Shown: in pieces, positions 8,934-17,522 of the stretch
How the letters are laid out: the number at the start of each line of letters is the position of its first letter
Numbering within the stretch: the stretch's first letter is position 1
NCBI RefSeq assembly: GCF_024508335.1
Contig: NZ_CP101988.1
Location: 1,798,001-1,862,000, forward strand
Length of the DNA: 64,000 bases
Direction of reading: 5' to 3'
From: Cellulomonas chengniuliangii
GTDB lineage: Bacteria; Actinomycetota; Actinomycetes; Actinomycetales; Cellulomonadaceae
Notes under the pieces: model-generated
What the model was told of the DNA's origin: nothing
Database searches by the model: none
Seen by the model: the letters and a program-made list of their open reading frames with translations, nothing else
Position numbers and translations under genes: made by a program

Positions 8934-9353
8934 GTGTCCCACAGCAACGACCCTGAGGTCATCCGCCGTCTGCTGGCCACGCCCGGCCGGTGGGCCGTGG
9001 TGGGGCTGTCCACGAACCGCGCCCGCGCCGCATGGGGCGTGTCCGCCTATCTGCGCGAGACGCTGGGGCACGAGGTGGTGCCCGTGCATCCGCGCGCCGA
9101 GACGGTCGCCGGCGTAGCCGGTCGTAGGAGTCTGGCGGCAGTCCCAGGCCCGATCGACGTCGTCGACGTCTTCGTCAATTCCACGCGCGCGGGCGCCGTG
9201 GTCGACGACGCCATCCGGGCGGGCGCCGGCGCGGTGTGGCTGCAGTTGGGCGTGGTCGACGAGGCTGCCGCGCAGCGGGCCGCGGACGCCGGCCTCGACG
9301 TCGTGATGAACGCGTGCCCCGCGATCGAGGGGCGGCGGCTGGGAATCATGTGA
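8934..9353 (+). CDS. CoA-binding (succinyl-CoA-synthetase-like) domain protein
   Basis: 139 residues from GTG 8934 (GTG 8916 also possible). Rossmann-type CoA-binding fold of the YccU family: WAVVGLSTNRARAAWGVSAY, LGHEVVPVHPR, IDVVDVFVNSTRAGAVVDDA, AVWLQLGVVDEAAAQRA and a terminal MNACPAIEGRR. The Cys of NxCP is conserved in the family. Small stand-alone members have no defined reaction. It sits 32 bases after csbD. Confidence 0.82.
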   Translation: MSHSNDPEVIRRLLATPGRWAVVGLSTNRARAAWGVSAYLRETLGHEVVPVHPRAETVAGVAGRRSLAAVPGPIDVVDVFVNSTRAGAVVDDAIRAGAGAVWLQLGVVDEAAAQRAADAGLDVVMNACPAIEGRRLGIM

Positions 9354-9563
9354 GGCCGCGGGCCTGCCCGTGTGTGCAGCGTCACCCCCCATGGCCGCTC
9401 CGGCTCCGGTAGACTCAGTTCGAACCTGGAGTTCGTCGCGCCTCCCTCGTGCCTGTGTACCGGCGTCACCGCCGTGGATGTGTTCGGGACTGCGACCTTC
9501 GGGACGGCCCCCCTGGCCGGCCCGCACGCGACTCCCAAGCAATCCGAACGGTGCCATTCACAT
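9354..9563 (+). promoter_or_regulatory. Leader/promoter region of the DEAD-box helicase
   Basis: About 210 bases without a supported gene. A TAGACT hexamer at about 9411-9416 could serve as a -10 element, followed by a short inverted repeat (CGAAC-5-GTTCG) near 9420-9434. Long leaders are common for cold-inducible helicase mRNAs, but nothing here proves regulation. Confidence 0.25.
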
Positions 9564-11405
9564 ATGACGTCCTTGCCTTCTGCTGCGCTGCCCGTGACCG
9601 AGTCGACGGAGGCGGCAGACGCCGCCGTCACCTTCGCGGACCTCGGCCTCCCCGCCTCGCTTGAGCGCGCTGTGGCCGATCTGGGCTTCACGATCCCGTC
9701 CGCCATCCAGGCCGAGGCCATCCCCGCGCTCCTCTCGGGTCGTGACATCACCGGTGTCGCCCAGACCGGCACCGGCAAGACGGCCGCGTTCGGCCTGCCG
9801 CTGCTCGCCGCTGTCGACCCGGAGCTGCGCGAGGTCCAGGCCCTGGTCCTGACACCGACGCGCGAGCTCGCGATGCAGGTCGCCGAGGCCATCGAGACCT
9901 TCGCCAAGCACCTGCCGGGCGTCGAGGTCGTCGCCGTCTACGGCGGTTCCCCGTTCCTGCCGCAGCAGCGGGCGCTGGCCCGCGGTGCGCAGATCGTGGT
10001 CGGCACCCCCGGTCGCGTGATCGACCACCTCGAGCGCCGCACGCTGCGCCCCGACAACGTTCGCTTCCTCGTGCTCGACGAGGCCGACGAGATGCTCCGC
10101 ATGGGCTTCGCCGAGGACGTCGACAAGATCTTCAACACGACGCCCACCAGCCGCCAGGTCGCGCTGTTCTCCGCGACTATGCCCCCGGCGATCCGCCGCG
10201 TGGCCGGCCAGCACCTGAACAACCCGGTCGAGGTCGCGGTGTCGCGCCAGTCGTCGACCGTCACCAGCGTGAACCAGACCTACGCCGTGGTGCCGTACCG
10301 CCACAAGGCCGGCGCGCTGGCCCGCGTGCTCGCTGTGTCCGACGCGGACGCGGCGATCGTGTTCGTCCGCACCCGTGGCGCGGCCGAGGAGGTCGGCAGC
10401 GCGCTGATCGAGCGTGGCATCTCTGCCGCGTACATCTCGGGCGACGTCGCCCAGGGCGAGCGCGAGAAGATCGTCGAGCGCCTTCGCAGCGGAGCCCTCA
10501 ACGTCCTGGTCGCGACGGACGTCGCGGCCCGCGGCCTCGACGTCGACCGCATCGGCCTGGTCGTGAACTTCGACGCGCCGAGCGAGCCCGAGGCCTACGT
10601 GCACCGCATCGGCCGCACGGGCCGCGCGGGCCGGTCCGGCGAGGCCCTGACGTTCGTCACGCCGAGCGAGCAGCACAGGCTCCGCGCGATCGAGCGCACC
10701 ACCCGCCAGAAGCTCGAGGAGATCTCGATCCCCTCCCCCGCCGACGTCTCGGCGCACCGCGTGCAGCGACTGCTGCGCGATGTCGCCACCCGGACCGAGG
10801 CCGGTCGTCTCGACCTGTACCGCACCGCTGTGACGACGTTCCTCGCCGAGAACCCGTCGATCGAGCCGGCCGAGCTCGCCGCCGTCATGGCCGCCCTGGC
10901 CGTCGGCGACACGGGCCCCACGGCCCGCCCGACCCACGGCGACGACATGGACGACGCGCTGAGCCGCGCGTCCCTGTCCGACCGCGGCGACCGCCACGAG
11001 CGCTCGGCACGCCCGTCCTCGGACGGCCCGCGTCGGGCCACGCACCGCGCCGAGGGCGCCGCCCTGCGCTACCGGATCGCGGTGGGCCACACGCACGGCG
11101 CGCAGGCTGGGGCGATCGTCGGCGCCCTCACCAACGAGGGAGGCCTCACGGGCAAGGAACTGGGCAAGATCGACATCTTCCCCAGCTTCTCGCTCGTGGA
11201 GATCCCCGCCGGCCTGAGCCCTGAGGCGTTCGACCGCATCGGCCGCGCCCGGGTCGCTGGCCGCCCGCTGCGCATCCGGGTCGACGAGGGCCCCGGGCCC
11301 CGCGCCGGGCAGGGCGCCTCACGTCCGGCGGGACACCGCCCCGACCCGCGTGGCGAGCGCTCCGACTCCCGCGACCGTCGCCCGCGCTACCCCGCGGCGC
11401 GCTGA
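9564..11405 (+). CDS. deaD: DEAD-box ATP-dependent RNA helicase (DeaD/CsdA type)
   Basis: 613-residue RNA helicase acting in ribosome assembly and mRNA unwinding, typically cold-linked. Motifs in order: Q motif FTIPSAIQAEAIP (~res 42), Walker A AQTGTGKT (~66), PTRELA, GTPGR, LDEADEM (~172), SATMPP, the second RecA domain with DVAARGLDVDR and HRIGRTGRAGR. A C-terminal DbpA/CsdA-type RNA-binding domain follows (RYRIAVGHTHGAQAGAIVGA to RIRVDEGPGP, ~res 500-575), ending in a basic Arg/Gly tail. ATG 9564 is where family similarity begins; the frame stays open 192 bases upstream, but that extension is not protein-like. No Shine-Dalgarno is evident, and a ~210-base leader lies upstream. Confidence 0.93.
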   Translation: MTSLPSAALPVTESTEAADAAVTFADLGLPASLERAVADLGFTIPSAIQAEAIPALLSGRDITGVAQTGTGKTAAFGLPLLAAVDPELREVQALVLTPTRELAMQVAEAIETFAKHLPGVEVVAVYGGSPFLPQQRALARGAQIVVGTPGRVIDHLERRTLRPDNVRFLVLDEADEMLRMGFAEDVDKIFNTTPTSRQVALFSATMPPAIRRVAGQHLNNPVEVAVSRQSSTVTSVNQTYAVVPYRHKAGALARVLAVSDADAAIVFVRTRGAAEEVGSALIERGISAAYISGDVAQGEREKIVERLRSGALNVLVATDVAARGLDVDRIGLVVNFDAPSEPEAYVHRIGRTGRAGRSGEALTFVTPSEQHRLRAIERTTRQKLEEISIPSPADVSAHRVQRLLRDVATRTEAGRLDLYRTAVTTFLAENPSIEPAELAAVMAALAVGDTGPTARPTHGDDMDDALSRASLSDRGDRHERSARPSSDGPRRATHRAEGAALRYRIAVGHTHGAQAGAIVGALTNEGGLTGKELGKIDIFPSFSLVEIPAGLSPEAFDRIGRARVAGRPLRIRVDEGPGPRAGQGASRPAGHRPDPRGERSDSRDRRPRYPAAR

Positions 11406-11449
11406 CCCGCGGCGGCTCCTGGCGACAGGATCCGCACCAGCATCACCGC

Positions 11450-11494
11450 GCGCAGGCGCTCGGCCCCGCTCATCGCAGGGCCGAGCGCCTGCGC
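11450..11494. terminator. Bidirectional terminator, perfect 17-bp stem
   Basis: Left arm 11450-11466 and right arm 11478-11494 are perfectly complementary (GCGCAGGCGCTCGGCCC) around an 11-base loop. It lies between the converging helicase and sensor genes; the stop codon of the minus-strand gene falls in the loop and the right arm is inside its last codons. No U-tract, as is common in high-GC genomes. Confidence 0.75.
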
Positions 11495-14160
11495 GTCTCT
11501 GGTTGGGACTGGGCGCGCAGCAGCGCGATGTCCGCCTCGCGCAGCGCGTCATCCGCGTCGTGGTACCGCTGCACGCTGGCCAGCACCCCCGTGGCCAGAT
11601 CGACGCCGAGGTCGATCTGCAGGCGGGCCAGCAGCTCGTCCATGCGGATCGGGTCGCCGCCCGGGCCGACGTCGTCCATGAGCACCGCGAACTCGTCCTG
11701 GCCCAGCCTCGCGGCGGTGTCGCCCTCCCGCAGCGCCCGGCGCAGACGTCGGACCACCTCGTTGCGCGCGGGAGCGTCGTCACCGGGCTCCTCGCCCCGA
11801 GGAGCGCTCCCCGTCTCGAGCCGGAGCAGCACAACCGAGCAGTCGTAGTCCTCGGAGCGCCTGGCGCGCCTGATCGCCGCTCCGAGCCGTTCCAGGAACA
11901 GCATGCGGTTGGCCAGCCCGGTCTCCGGGTCGCGCAGCGCGTTTCGCCGCAGGGCGAGCTCCTGCTCCTTGCGCTCCGTCATGTCGACGAGGGCGCCGAC
12001 GAGCCGGGCGGGGCAGCCCGCGTCGTCGAGGACGGTCACAGCGCGGCACATCATCCACCGGTAGTCACCGGTCGCGGTCCTCACCCGGTGCTCGAGCTCG
12101 AGCGGCGCCCGGGCGCCCCCGAGCTGGGCCGCGATGGCCGCGGACAACTCGTCCCGGTCGTCGGGGTGGACCCGCTCCAACCACTCGGTGGGCGAGACGC
12201 TGATGTCCTCCTCCTGGTAGCCCAGCACCTGCTTCCACCGTGGGGAGTAGTACACCGTCCCCGCGGACACGTCCCAGTCCCAGGTGCCGTCCTGCGCCGC
12301 CATCGAGGCGAGCGCGTACCGCTCCTCACTAGCCCGGACCTTGTCCGCCAGCGCCCGCTCCCGGGCGGCCGCCTGCTCGAGGGCCCGGCGCTGCTCCCGG
12401 AGCGAGCCGAGCAACCGCTCCTGGTCGAGAGCCACCGCGAGCAGGGCCGCCCAGTGGTTGTACTTGTCCCGCGCGCTGGTCATGCGCGCCTCCACGACCC
12501 CGTCGATCGCCAGCAGTCCCCAGTCGCTCCCCGCGAACGTCACCGGCACCACGAACGTCAGGTCGCTCCCGCCGACGCTCCCAGAGCGGGTCAAGGCCGG
12601 CGGCGGGAACTGGCTCGCGGGCATGCGCGTGCCGATCAGCCGGGTGAGGGTGCCGCTGGTGTCGTAGACGCCGACGATCTCGACCTCGCGATCGCCCGGT
12701 GCCCGCTCGCGCCCGACCCACAATCCGAGGCAGGCGGGCCCGCGCACAGCCCGGGGCAGCCAGGTCAGCGCGCGAGGGCTCGCCCCCTTGCCGCGCAGCA
12801 GGTCCATGTCAACCTCGTACTGATCGGCGATGACCCGCTCGAGGTGGCCGCTGCGGGCCAGCAACGGCCGCACGCAGCCCTTCGTCAACGCCAGCAGCAG
12901 CTCCGTGGCGACCCGGCGGACCACGTCCCCGTGCGGGGACCCGCCGGGCAGCCCGTCGAGTGTCTCCGCCTCGAGGTCGCGCACGACCCCGACCAGCTGC
13001 TCGAGGGCCTCGGGGTGGGGCTGCAGCGCGGACGACAGGTCCGCGAGCCGGGTGAGCGTCTGCGGCGGCGGCGCCGCGCCCCGCTCGGCCGCTGCCAGCA
13101 AGGGGTCCAGCACGCCGTGGCACCACGCCGCCCGGGCGTCGTCGGTGGGCCGGCGGCCATTCCCAGTGACGGGCGATCCGCCGAACGCCACGTCGGACAG
13201 CAGGCGCAGGCGGCTCCGGGCCGGGCTGGCGCCGAGCGGGGAGCCCGCCTGTTCGAGGGGCGCCACCGCCGCGGTCGCCCCGCACCCGCACGACTCCCGC
13301 GTGAGCAGCGTGGCGGGCGAGCGGTGCGCCCCTGGCTCCACCTCCTCGCCGCGCATCCGCGCGAGGAGCAGCGACACCGCGAGCTCGCCCAGGCGGTCGT
13401 TGTGCGGGTCCACGGTGGAGAGGCGGGGTGACAGGCGCGCCCCGCTCTCCGTGTGGTCGAACCCGACCACGGCCTGGTCCCGCGGCAGGACGAGCCCGCC
13501 CGAGCGCAAGGCGCGGGAGAAGCCGATCGCGTTACGGTCCGTCGCCGCGAAGGTCGCCGTGGTGGGCGCGCCGGCTGCGAGGAACCGCGCAGCCGCGTCG
13601 GCGCCCCCTTGCTCGTGGTTGTCGACGGTGTCGAAGAACCACTCCGGCCGGGGCTCGATCCCGTGCTCGGACAGAGTGGCGCGGTACGCCGCGTACCTCT
13701 CCCGCAGGTCACGCTGCGTGATGTTCCCGACGAAGCCGATCGCCGTGTGCCCGTGCTCGATCAGATGGCTCACCGCGGCGCGCACCCCTCCGGCGTTGTC
13801 GGGGACCACCACCGGGACGGGCATGGACGTCTCGTCCTCGCTGATGAGGACGAGCGGCCTGCCCCAGTCCTGGACCGACTCGAGTCGGTCGTGGCGCACC
13901 GCCTTCGCGATCACCACGATCCCGTCGACGGCGCCGAGCGCGACGGGCACCTCGAGGAGCGGCTCGTCCGGGTACCGCTCGCGGTCGAGCCCGGCCGGGT
14001 ACGTCTGCACGGCGACGACTCGGTGCCCGGAGGCGCGAGCCGCGCGTGCCACGCCCGCGATGAGCCCGCCGAAGTAGAAGCCCCCCACTACCGGCGACAG
14101 CACTCCGATCGTCCGCCGTGCGCTGAGCGGTACATGACCGCGCCGGATGGTGGCCACCAT
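11470..14160 (-). CDS. LacI-like ligand-binding / PAS / degenerate GGDEF sensor
   Basis: 896-residue predicted cytoplasmic sensor (no signal peptide or membrane helix seen). From ATG 14160: residues ~15-290 form a LacI/GalR-type periplasmic-binding fold without a helix-turn-helix (TIGVLSPVVGGFYFGGLIAG, LIEHGHTAIGFVGN, FAATDRNAIGFSRALR, VVGFDHTESGARLSP), closed by LLTRESCGCGAT. Residues ~310-590 are a helical, GAF-like region with a coiled coil (REQRRALEQAAARERALADK). Then a PAS/PAC domain (QDGTWDWDVSAGTVYYSPRW to LVGALVDMTERKEQE) and a GGDEF-type domain starting RDPETGLANRMLFLERL. The active-site motif reads RLGQDEFAVL, i.e. GQDEF, so cyclase activity is doubtful. A GAGGTG six bases before ATG 14160 decides the start over 14202. 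It diverges from the LacI gene. Confidence 0.85.
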   Translation of the reverse strand: MVATIRRGHVPLSARRTIGVLSPVVGGFYFGGLIAGVARAARASGHRVVAVQTYPAGLDRERYPDEPLLEVPVALGAVDGIVVIAKAVRHDRLESVQDWGRPLVLISEDETSMPVPVVVPDNAGGVRAAVSHLIEHGHTAIGFVGNITQRDLRERYAAYRATLSEHGIEPRPEWFFDTVDNHEQGGADAAARFLAAGAPTTATFAATDRNAIGFSRALRSGGLVLPRDQAVVGFDHTESGARLSPRLSTVDPHNDRLGELAVSLLLARMRGEEVEPGAHRSPATLLTRESCGCGATAAVAPLEQAGSPLGASPARSRLRLLSDVAFGGSPVTGNGRRPTDDARAAWCHGVLDPLLAAAERGAAPPPQTLTRLADLSSALQPHPEALEQLVGVVRDLEAETLDGLPGGSPHGDVVRRVATELLLALTKGCVRPLLARSGHLERVIADQYEVDMDLLRGKGASPRALTWLPRAVRGPACLGLWVGRERAPGDREVEIVGVYDTSGTLTRLIGTRMPASQFPPPALTRSGSVGGSDLTFVVPVTFAGSDWGLLAIDGVVEARMTSARDKYNHWAALLAVALDQERLLGSLREQRRALEQAAARERALADKVRASEERYALASMAAQDGTWDWDVSAGTVYYSPRWKQVLGYQEEDISVSPTEWLERVHPDDRDELSAAIAAQLGGARAPLELEHRVRTATGDYRWMMCRAVTVLDDAGCPARLVGALVDMTERKEQELALRRNALRDPETGLANRMLFLERLGAAIRRARRSEDYDCSVVLLRLETGSAPRGEEPGDDAPARNEVVRRLRRALREGDTAARLGQDEFAVLMDDVGPGGDPIRMDELLARLQIDLGVDLATGVLASVQRYHDADDALREADIALLRAQSQPETRRRSALR

Positions 14161-14227
14161 TGCCCACACCTCGCCTACGTCGTCGGAGCCGAGTCGGTGC
14201 ATTCGCGCGCACCGGGCGACACACTAG

Positions 14228-15280
14228 GTGATCATGGACATACCCGCAGCAGACGGATCAGGTTCTCTCACCCGCCGACCGACCATCTCGGATGTCGCCA
14301 AAGCCGCCGGCGTCTCGATCGCCGTGGTGTCCTACGCGCTCAACGGCAGGCCGGGGGTCTCGGCGGCCACCCGCGAACGCGTGTTGAGGGTGGCCGACGA
14401 GTTCGGCTGGCGCCCGAGCGCGGCGGCCCGGTCGATGCGGACCGGGCCCCGGGCCGTCGGCCTGGTGCTGGGTCGTGGGGCGGACGCGACGGCCCACGCA
14501 ACGTCGTTCCTCGACTTCGTGACCGCGACACAGGACGTTGTGGCCGCCCGCGGGCTCGCCCTCGTGCTCCAGATCGTGGGCTCGGTCGACGAGGCCGTGG
14601 CCACGTACCGCACCTGGTGGGCCGAGCGGCGGTTCGACGTGATGATCGTCGCCGACCCGTTGACCCGCGATCCCCGTGTCGAGGCGTTGGCCCGCATGCG
14701 CGCTCCCGCGGTGGTGCTCGGGCCGCCCGAGGTGGCGCAGGGCCTGGCGACCGTGTGGCTCGACGACCGGGAGGCGTTCACCCGGGTCGGCACCTACCTG
14801 CTCGAGCTGGGGCATCGGGAGGTGGCTCTGGTGACAGGGCCCGCGGCGTCGCACCGCACCCAGGTCCGGCTCGACTCGCTGACGGCGGCGTTGGGCAGGG
14901 CGGGAGGCACGGTGGCGCACGAGCCGACGAACGCGACGGCCGAGGAGGCCGCGGCTGCCACCCGCAGGCTGCTCACCTCCCCGCTCCCCCCGTCGGCGAT
15001 CGTGTACGACTCGGACCAGATGGCGGTCGCCGCCCTGGACGTGGCCCGCCGGACCGGCCTCGAGGTCCCGTGGGACCTGTCGGTCCTGGCGGGCAGCGAC
15101 TCCGCGCTGTGCCGGCTCGCTACGCCGTCGATCACCACGCTCCCGGCCCCGCTGAGCGCGTTGGGCACGGCGGTGGGCGAGGCTGTGCTGGCCGTGCTCG
15201 ACGGGGACCACGATGCGAGTCGCATGGTTCCGATGGGTGGAATCGCCGTCCGGGGTAGCACCGGCCCCCGGGCCCGATAA
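14228..15280 (+). CDS. LacI-family transcriptional regulator
   Basis: 350 residues from GTG 14228 (ATG 14234 equally possible). N-terminal LacI helix-turn-helix TISDVAKAAGVSIAVVSYAL with hinge NGRPGVSAATRERVLRVADE, then a sugar-binding domain (VGLVLGRGADATA, LGHREVALVTGPA, AIVYDSDQMAVAALDVARRT, TTLPAPLSALGTAVGEAVL). It lies immediately upstream of a secreted GH6 cellulase in the same direction, so control of cellulase expression by a soluble sugar such as cellobiose is a reasonable inference. No CebR-type palindrome was recognised in either flanking gap. Confidence 0.88.
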   Translation: MIMDIPAADGSGSLTRRPTISDVAKAAGVSIAVVSYALNGRPGVSAATRERVLRVADEFGWRPSAAARSMRTGPRAVGLVLGRGADATAHATSFLDFVTATQDVVAARGLALVLQIVGSVDEAVATYRTWWAERRFDVMIVADPLTRDPRVEALARMRAPAVVLGPPEVAQGLATVWLDDREAFTRVGTYLLELGHREVALVTGPAASHRTQVRLDSLTAALGRAGGTVAHEPTNATAEEAAAATRRLLTSPLPPSAIVYDSDQMAVAALDVARRTGLEVPWDLSVLAGSDSALCRLATPSITTLPAPLSALGTAVGEAVLAVLDGDHDASRMVPMGGIAVRGSTGPRAR

Positions 15281-15485
15281 CCCGTCGGCACGCGGTTTCC
15301 CGGCACATCCGCCAGCTCCGACGCCGGTCACGATCAGGTAACGGCGAGTTGCCTAAAGGATTCACGCCGTGCCGGGGCCAGACGCCGCCGTGCCACGTTC
15401 CGGGTAGTCGCCGTGGACTGATCGCCGGCGACTGTCGCCTCGGCGGATCGACCAGGGCGGCGTGCCGATCCCACCGGAGGACCGC
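15281..15485 (+). promoter_or_regulatory. Upstream region of the GH6 cellulase gene
   Basis: 205 bases between the LacI gene and the cellulase, presumably holding the cellulase promoter. The clearest element is GGAGG six to ten bases before GTG 15486. I found no confident -35/-10 pair or LacI operator by eye. Confidence 0.3.
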
Positions 15486-17324
15486 GTGTCCAAGATCTCC
15501 ACGAGGCTGAGAGTCACCGCCGCAGCAGCGACGGCGACGGCTCTGGTCGCCCTGCCACTGACGTTGATGTCGACGGGGGCCAGCGCCGCGCCCACCCACG
15601 TCGACAACCCGTACGCCGGCGCGACGCAGTACGTGAACCCCACCTGGTCGGCCGCCGTCGAGGCGTCTGCCGCCAGCGCCGGGGACCCGACTCTCGCCGC
15701 GAAGATGCGCGCGATCAAGAACGAGCCCACCGCGGTCTGGATGGACCGGATCAGCGCGATCACCGGCAACGCCGACGGCAACGGGCTGAAGTTCCATCTG
15801 GACGAGGCCCTCAAGCAGCGGCAGGGCAGCACGCCCCTCGTGTTCAACCTGGTCATCTACGACTTGCCCGGCCGGGACTGCTACGCCCTCGCGTCCAACG
15901 GGGAGCTGCCGGCCACCGACGCCGGCATGGCCCGATACAAGACCGAGTACATCGACCCGATCGCCGCGCTGCTCAGCGACCCCAAGTACCAGGACATCCG
16001 GATCTCGGCGACGATCGAGCCCGACTCGCTGCCGAACCTCATCACCAACACCTCAGAGCCCGCCTGCCAGCAAGCCGCCCCGTACTACCGCGAGGGCGTG
16101 AAGTACGCGCTCGACAAGCTGCACGCCATCCCGAACGTCTACACCTACATCGACGCCGCCCACAGCGGCTGGCTCGGCTGGCCGTCCAACGCCGCGCCCG
16201 CCGCGAAGCTGTTCGCTGACGTCGCCCGCAGCACCGTCGCGGGGCTCGCCTCGGTGGACGGCTTCGTCACGAACACCGCGAACACCACGCCGCTCGTCGA
16301 GCCCTTCTTGACGAACCCGACGCTCCAGGTCGGCGGCAACCCCGTGAAGTCGGCCTCGTTCTACGAGTGGAACGACGACTTCGACGAGATCGACTGGACC
16401 GCCCACCTGCACTCGCTGCTCGTGGCGGAGGGCTTCCCGGCCAGCACCGGCATGCTGATCGACACCTCGCGCAACGGCTGGGGCGGATCCGCGCGTCCCA
16501 CGGCCGCGTCGACCAGCACCACGCTCAACACCTATGTCGACCAGTCCCGCATCGACAAGCGCGTGCACCGTGGCGCGTGGTGCAACCCGCTGGGCGCCGG
16601 CATCGGCGAGCGGCCCCAGGCCACGCCGTCGGGCTACGCGAGCTCGCACCTCGACGCGTTCGTCTGGATCAAGCCCCCGGGCGAGTCGGACGGCGCCTCG
16701 TCGGAGATCCCCAACGACCAGGGCAAGCGGTTCGACCGGATGTGCGACCCGACGTTCGTCGCGTCCAAGCTGTCCAACCAGCTGACCGGGGCCACGCCGA
16801 ACGCGCCCCTGGCCGGCCAGTGGTTCGACGCGCAGTTCCGGACCCTCGTCGAGAACGCCTACCCGGTGATCTCCACGAACGGCACGACGCCGCCGCCCAC
16901 CACGCCCCCGCCGACGACGCCGCCGCCGACCACGCCCCCGCCCACGACTCCGCCGCCCACCACGCCCCCGCCGACGACGCCGCCGCCGACCACGCCCCCG
17001 CCTGCCGGGGCCTGCGCGGTCACCTACACGGCGAACAGCTGGAACACGGGCTTCACGGGCTCGGTGCGGGTCACCAACACGGGAAGCTCGGCGCTCAGCG
17101 CATGGAGCCTGACCTTCTCGTTCCCCTCGGGCCAGCAGGTCACGCAGGGGTGGAGCGCCACCTGGTCGCAGTCCGGCTCGGTTGTGACCGCGTCCAACGC
17201 GGCCTGGAACGGCTCGCTGGCTCCGAACGCCAGCGTGGAGATCGGCTTCAACGGCACCCACTCGGGGACCAACACGGCGCCGACCGCGTTCTCGCTCAAC
17301 GGGCAGGCCTGCTCGGTGAGGTGA
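15486..17324 (+). CDS. Secreted GH6 cellulase (exo-type) with C-terminal CBM2
   Basis: 612 residues. Hydrolyses beta-1,4 bonds of cellulose, releasing cellobiose; secreted. Start GTG 15486 is set by GGAGGA just upstream. Residues 1-34 are a signal peptide ([20 protein letters not shown], cleavage near GASA-AP). The GH6 catalytic domain spans ~40-460, with [11 protein letters not shown] (~res 130) and IEPDSLPNL, where Asp180 is the likely general acid, plus [21 protein letters not shown] and [11 protein letters not shown], where loops are typical of exo-acting members. A PPPTTP-repeat linker (467-506) joins a CBM2 cellulose-binding module ([20 protein letters not shown] to [10 protein letters not shown]) with its flanking Cys pair. 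Architecture matches cellobiohydrolases of Cellulomonas. Confidence 0.95.
   Translation: MSKISTRLRVTAAAATATALVALPLTLMSTGASAAPTHVDNPYAGATQYVNPTWSAAVEASAASAGDPTLAAKMRAIKNEPTAVWMDRISAITGNADGNGLKFHLDEALKQRQGSTPLVFNLVIYDLPGRDCYALASNGELPATDAGMARYKTEYIDPIAALLSDPKYQDIRISATIEPDSLPNLITNTSEPACQQAAPYYREGVKYALDKLHAIPNVYTYIDAAHSGWLGWPSNAAPAAKLFADVARSTVAGLASVDGFVTNTANTTPLVEPFLTNPTLQVGGNPVKSASFYEWNDDFDEIDWTAHLHSLLVAEGFPASTGMLIDTSRNGWGGSARPTAASTSTTLNTYVDQSRIDKRVHRGAWCNPLGAGIGERPQATPSGYASSHLDAFVWIKPPGESDGASSEIPNDQGKRFDRMCDPTFVASKLSNQLTGATPNAPLAGQWFDAQFRTLVENAYPVISTNGTTPPPTTPPPTTPPPTTPPPTTPPPTTPPPTTPPPTTPPPAGACAVTYTANSWNTGFTGSVRVTNTGSSALSAWSLTFSFPSGQQVTQGWSATWSQSGSVVTASNAAWNGSLAPNASVEIGFNGTHSGTNTAPTAFSLNGQACSVR
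16884..17004 (+). repeat. Tandem repeat encoding the Thr-Pro linker
   Basis: About seven copies of an 18-base unit coding PPPTTP in the cellulase linker. Codon choice varies between copies (acg/acc/act, ccg/ccc), with a longer two- to three-unit period repeating almost exactly, as expected for copy-number change by unequal exchange. In-frame length change alters only the spacing between catalytic and binding modules. Confidence 0.9.
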
Positions 17325-17335
17325 CCGCCACCTGA

Positions 17336-17371
17336 CCGGTGGCCCTCGTCCGGACGGGCGGGGGCCACCGG
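17336..17371 (+). terminator. Terminator hairpin after the cellulase
   Basis: Ten-base perfect stem CCGGTGGCCC/GGGCCACCGG (17336-17345 with 17362-17371) starting 11 bases after the cellulase stop codon. Confidence 0.75.
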
Positions 17372-17450
17372 CTCATCACCGCACGGCCAGGGCCAGCGTC
17401 CCCGGCCTGTCCACCCAGGCGTCGGCCCGTGCCCGCCTGCCCCCCCAGCA

Positions 17451-17488
17451 CAGGTGCGGGGAGCGCGACCACCCGCTCCCCGCACCTG
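17451..17488. terminator. Perfect 15-bp inverted repeat between convergent genes
   Basis: CAGGTGCGGGGAGCG at 17451-17465 pairs perfectly with 17474-17488 around an 8-base loop, 34 bases past the end of the minus-strand aldolase. Most likely its terminator, with a second barrier to cellulase read-through. Confidence 0.7.
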
Positions 17489-17522
17489 TCTCCACGTCGA
17501 CCAGGCGCCGCCCCGGTGGGCG

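Noticed and set aside
9417-9434. TTCGAACC sequence resembling a tRNA T-arm
   Set aside because: No acceptor, D or anticodon arms around it; a short inverted repeat only.
11350-13431. 693-codon plus-strand frame
   Set aside because: Antisense of the LacI/PAS/GGDEF sensor; composition Arg/Pro/Gly/His-rich without motifs.
15281-15485. Search for a CebR-like operator upstream of the cellulase
   Set aside because: No TGGGAGCGCTCCCA-like palindrome found by eye.
16884-17004. Regular repeats as a possible CRISPR array
   Set aside because: The 18-base units are contiguous, have no spacers and code the Thr-Pro linker.
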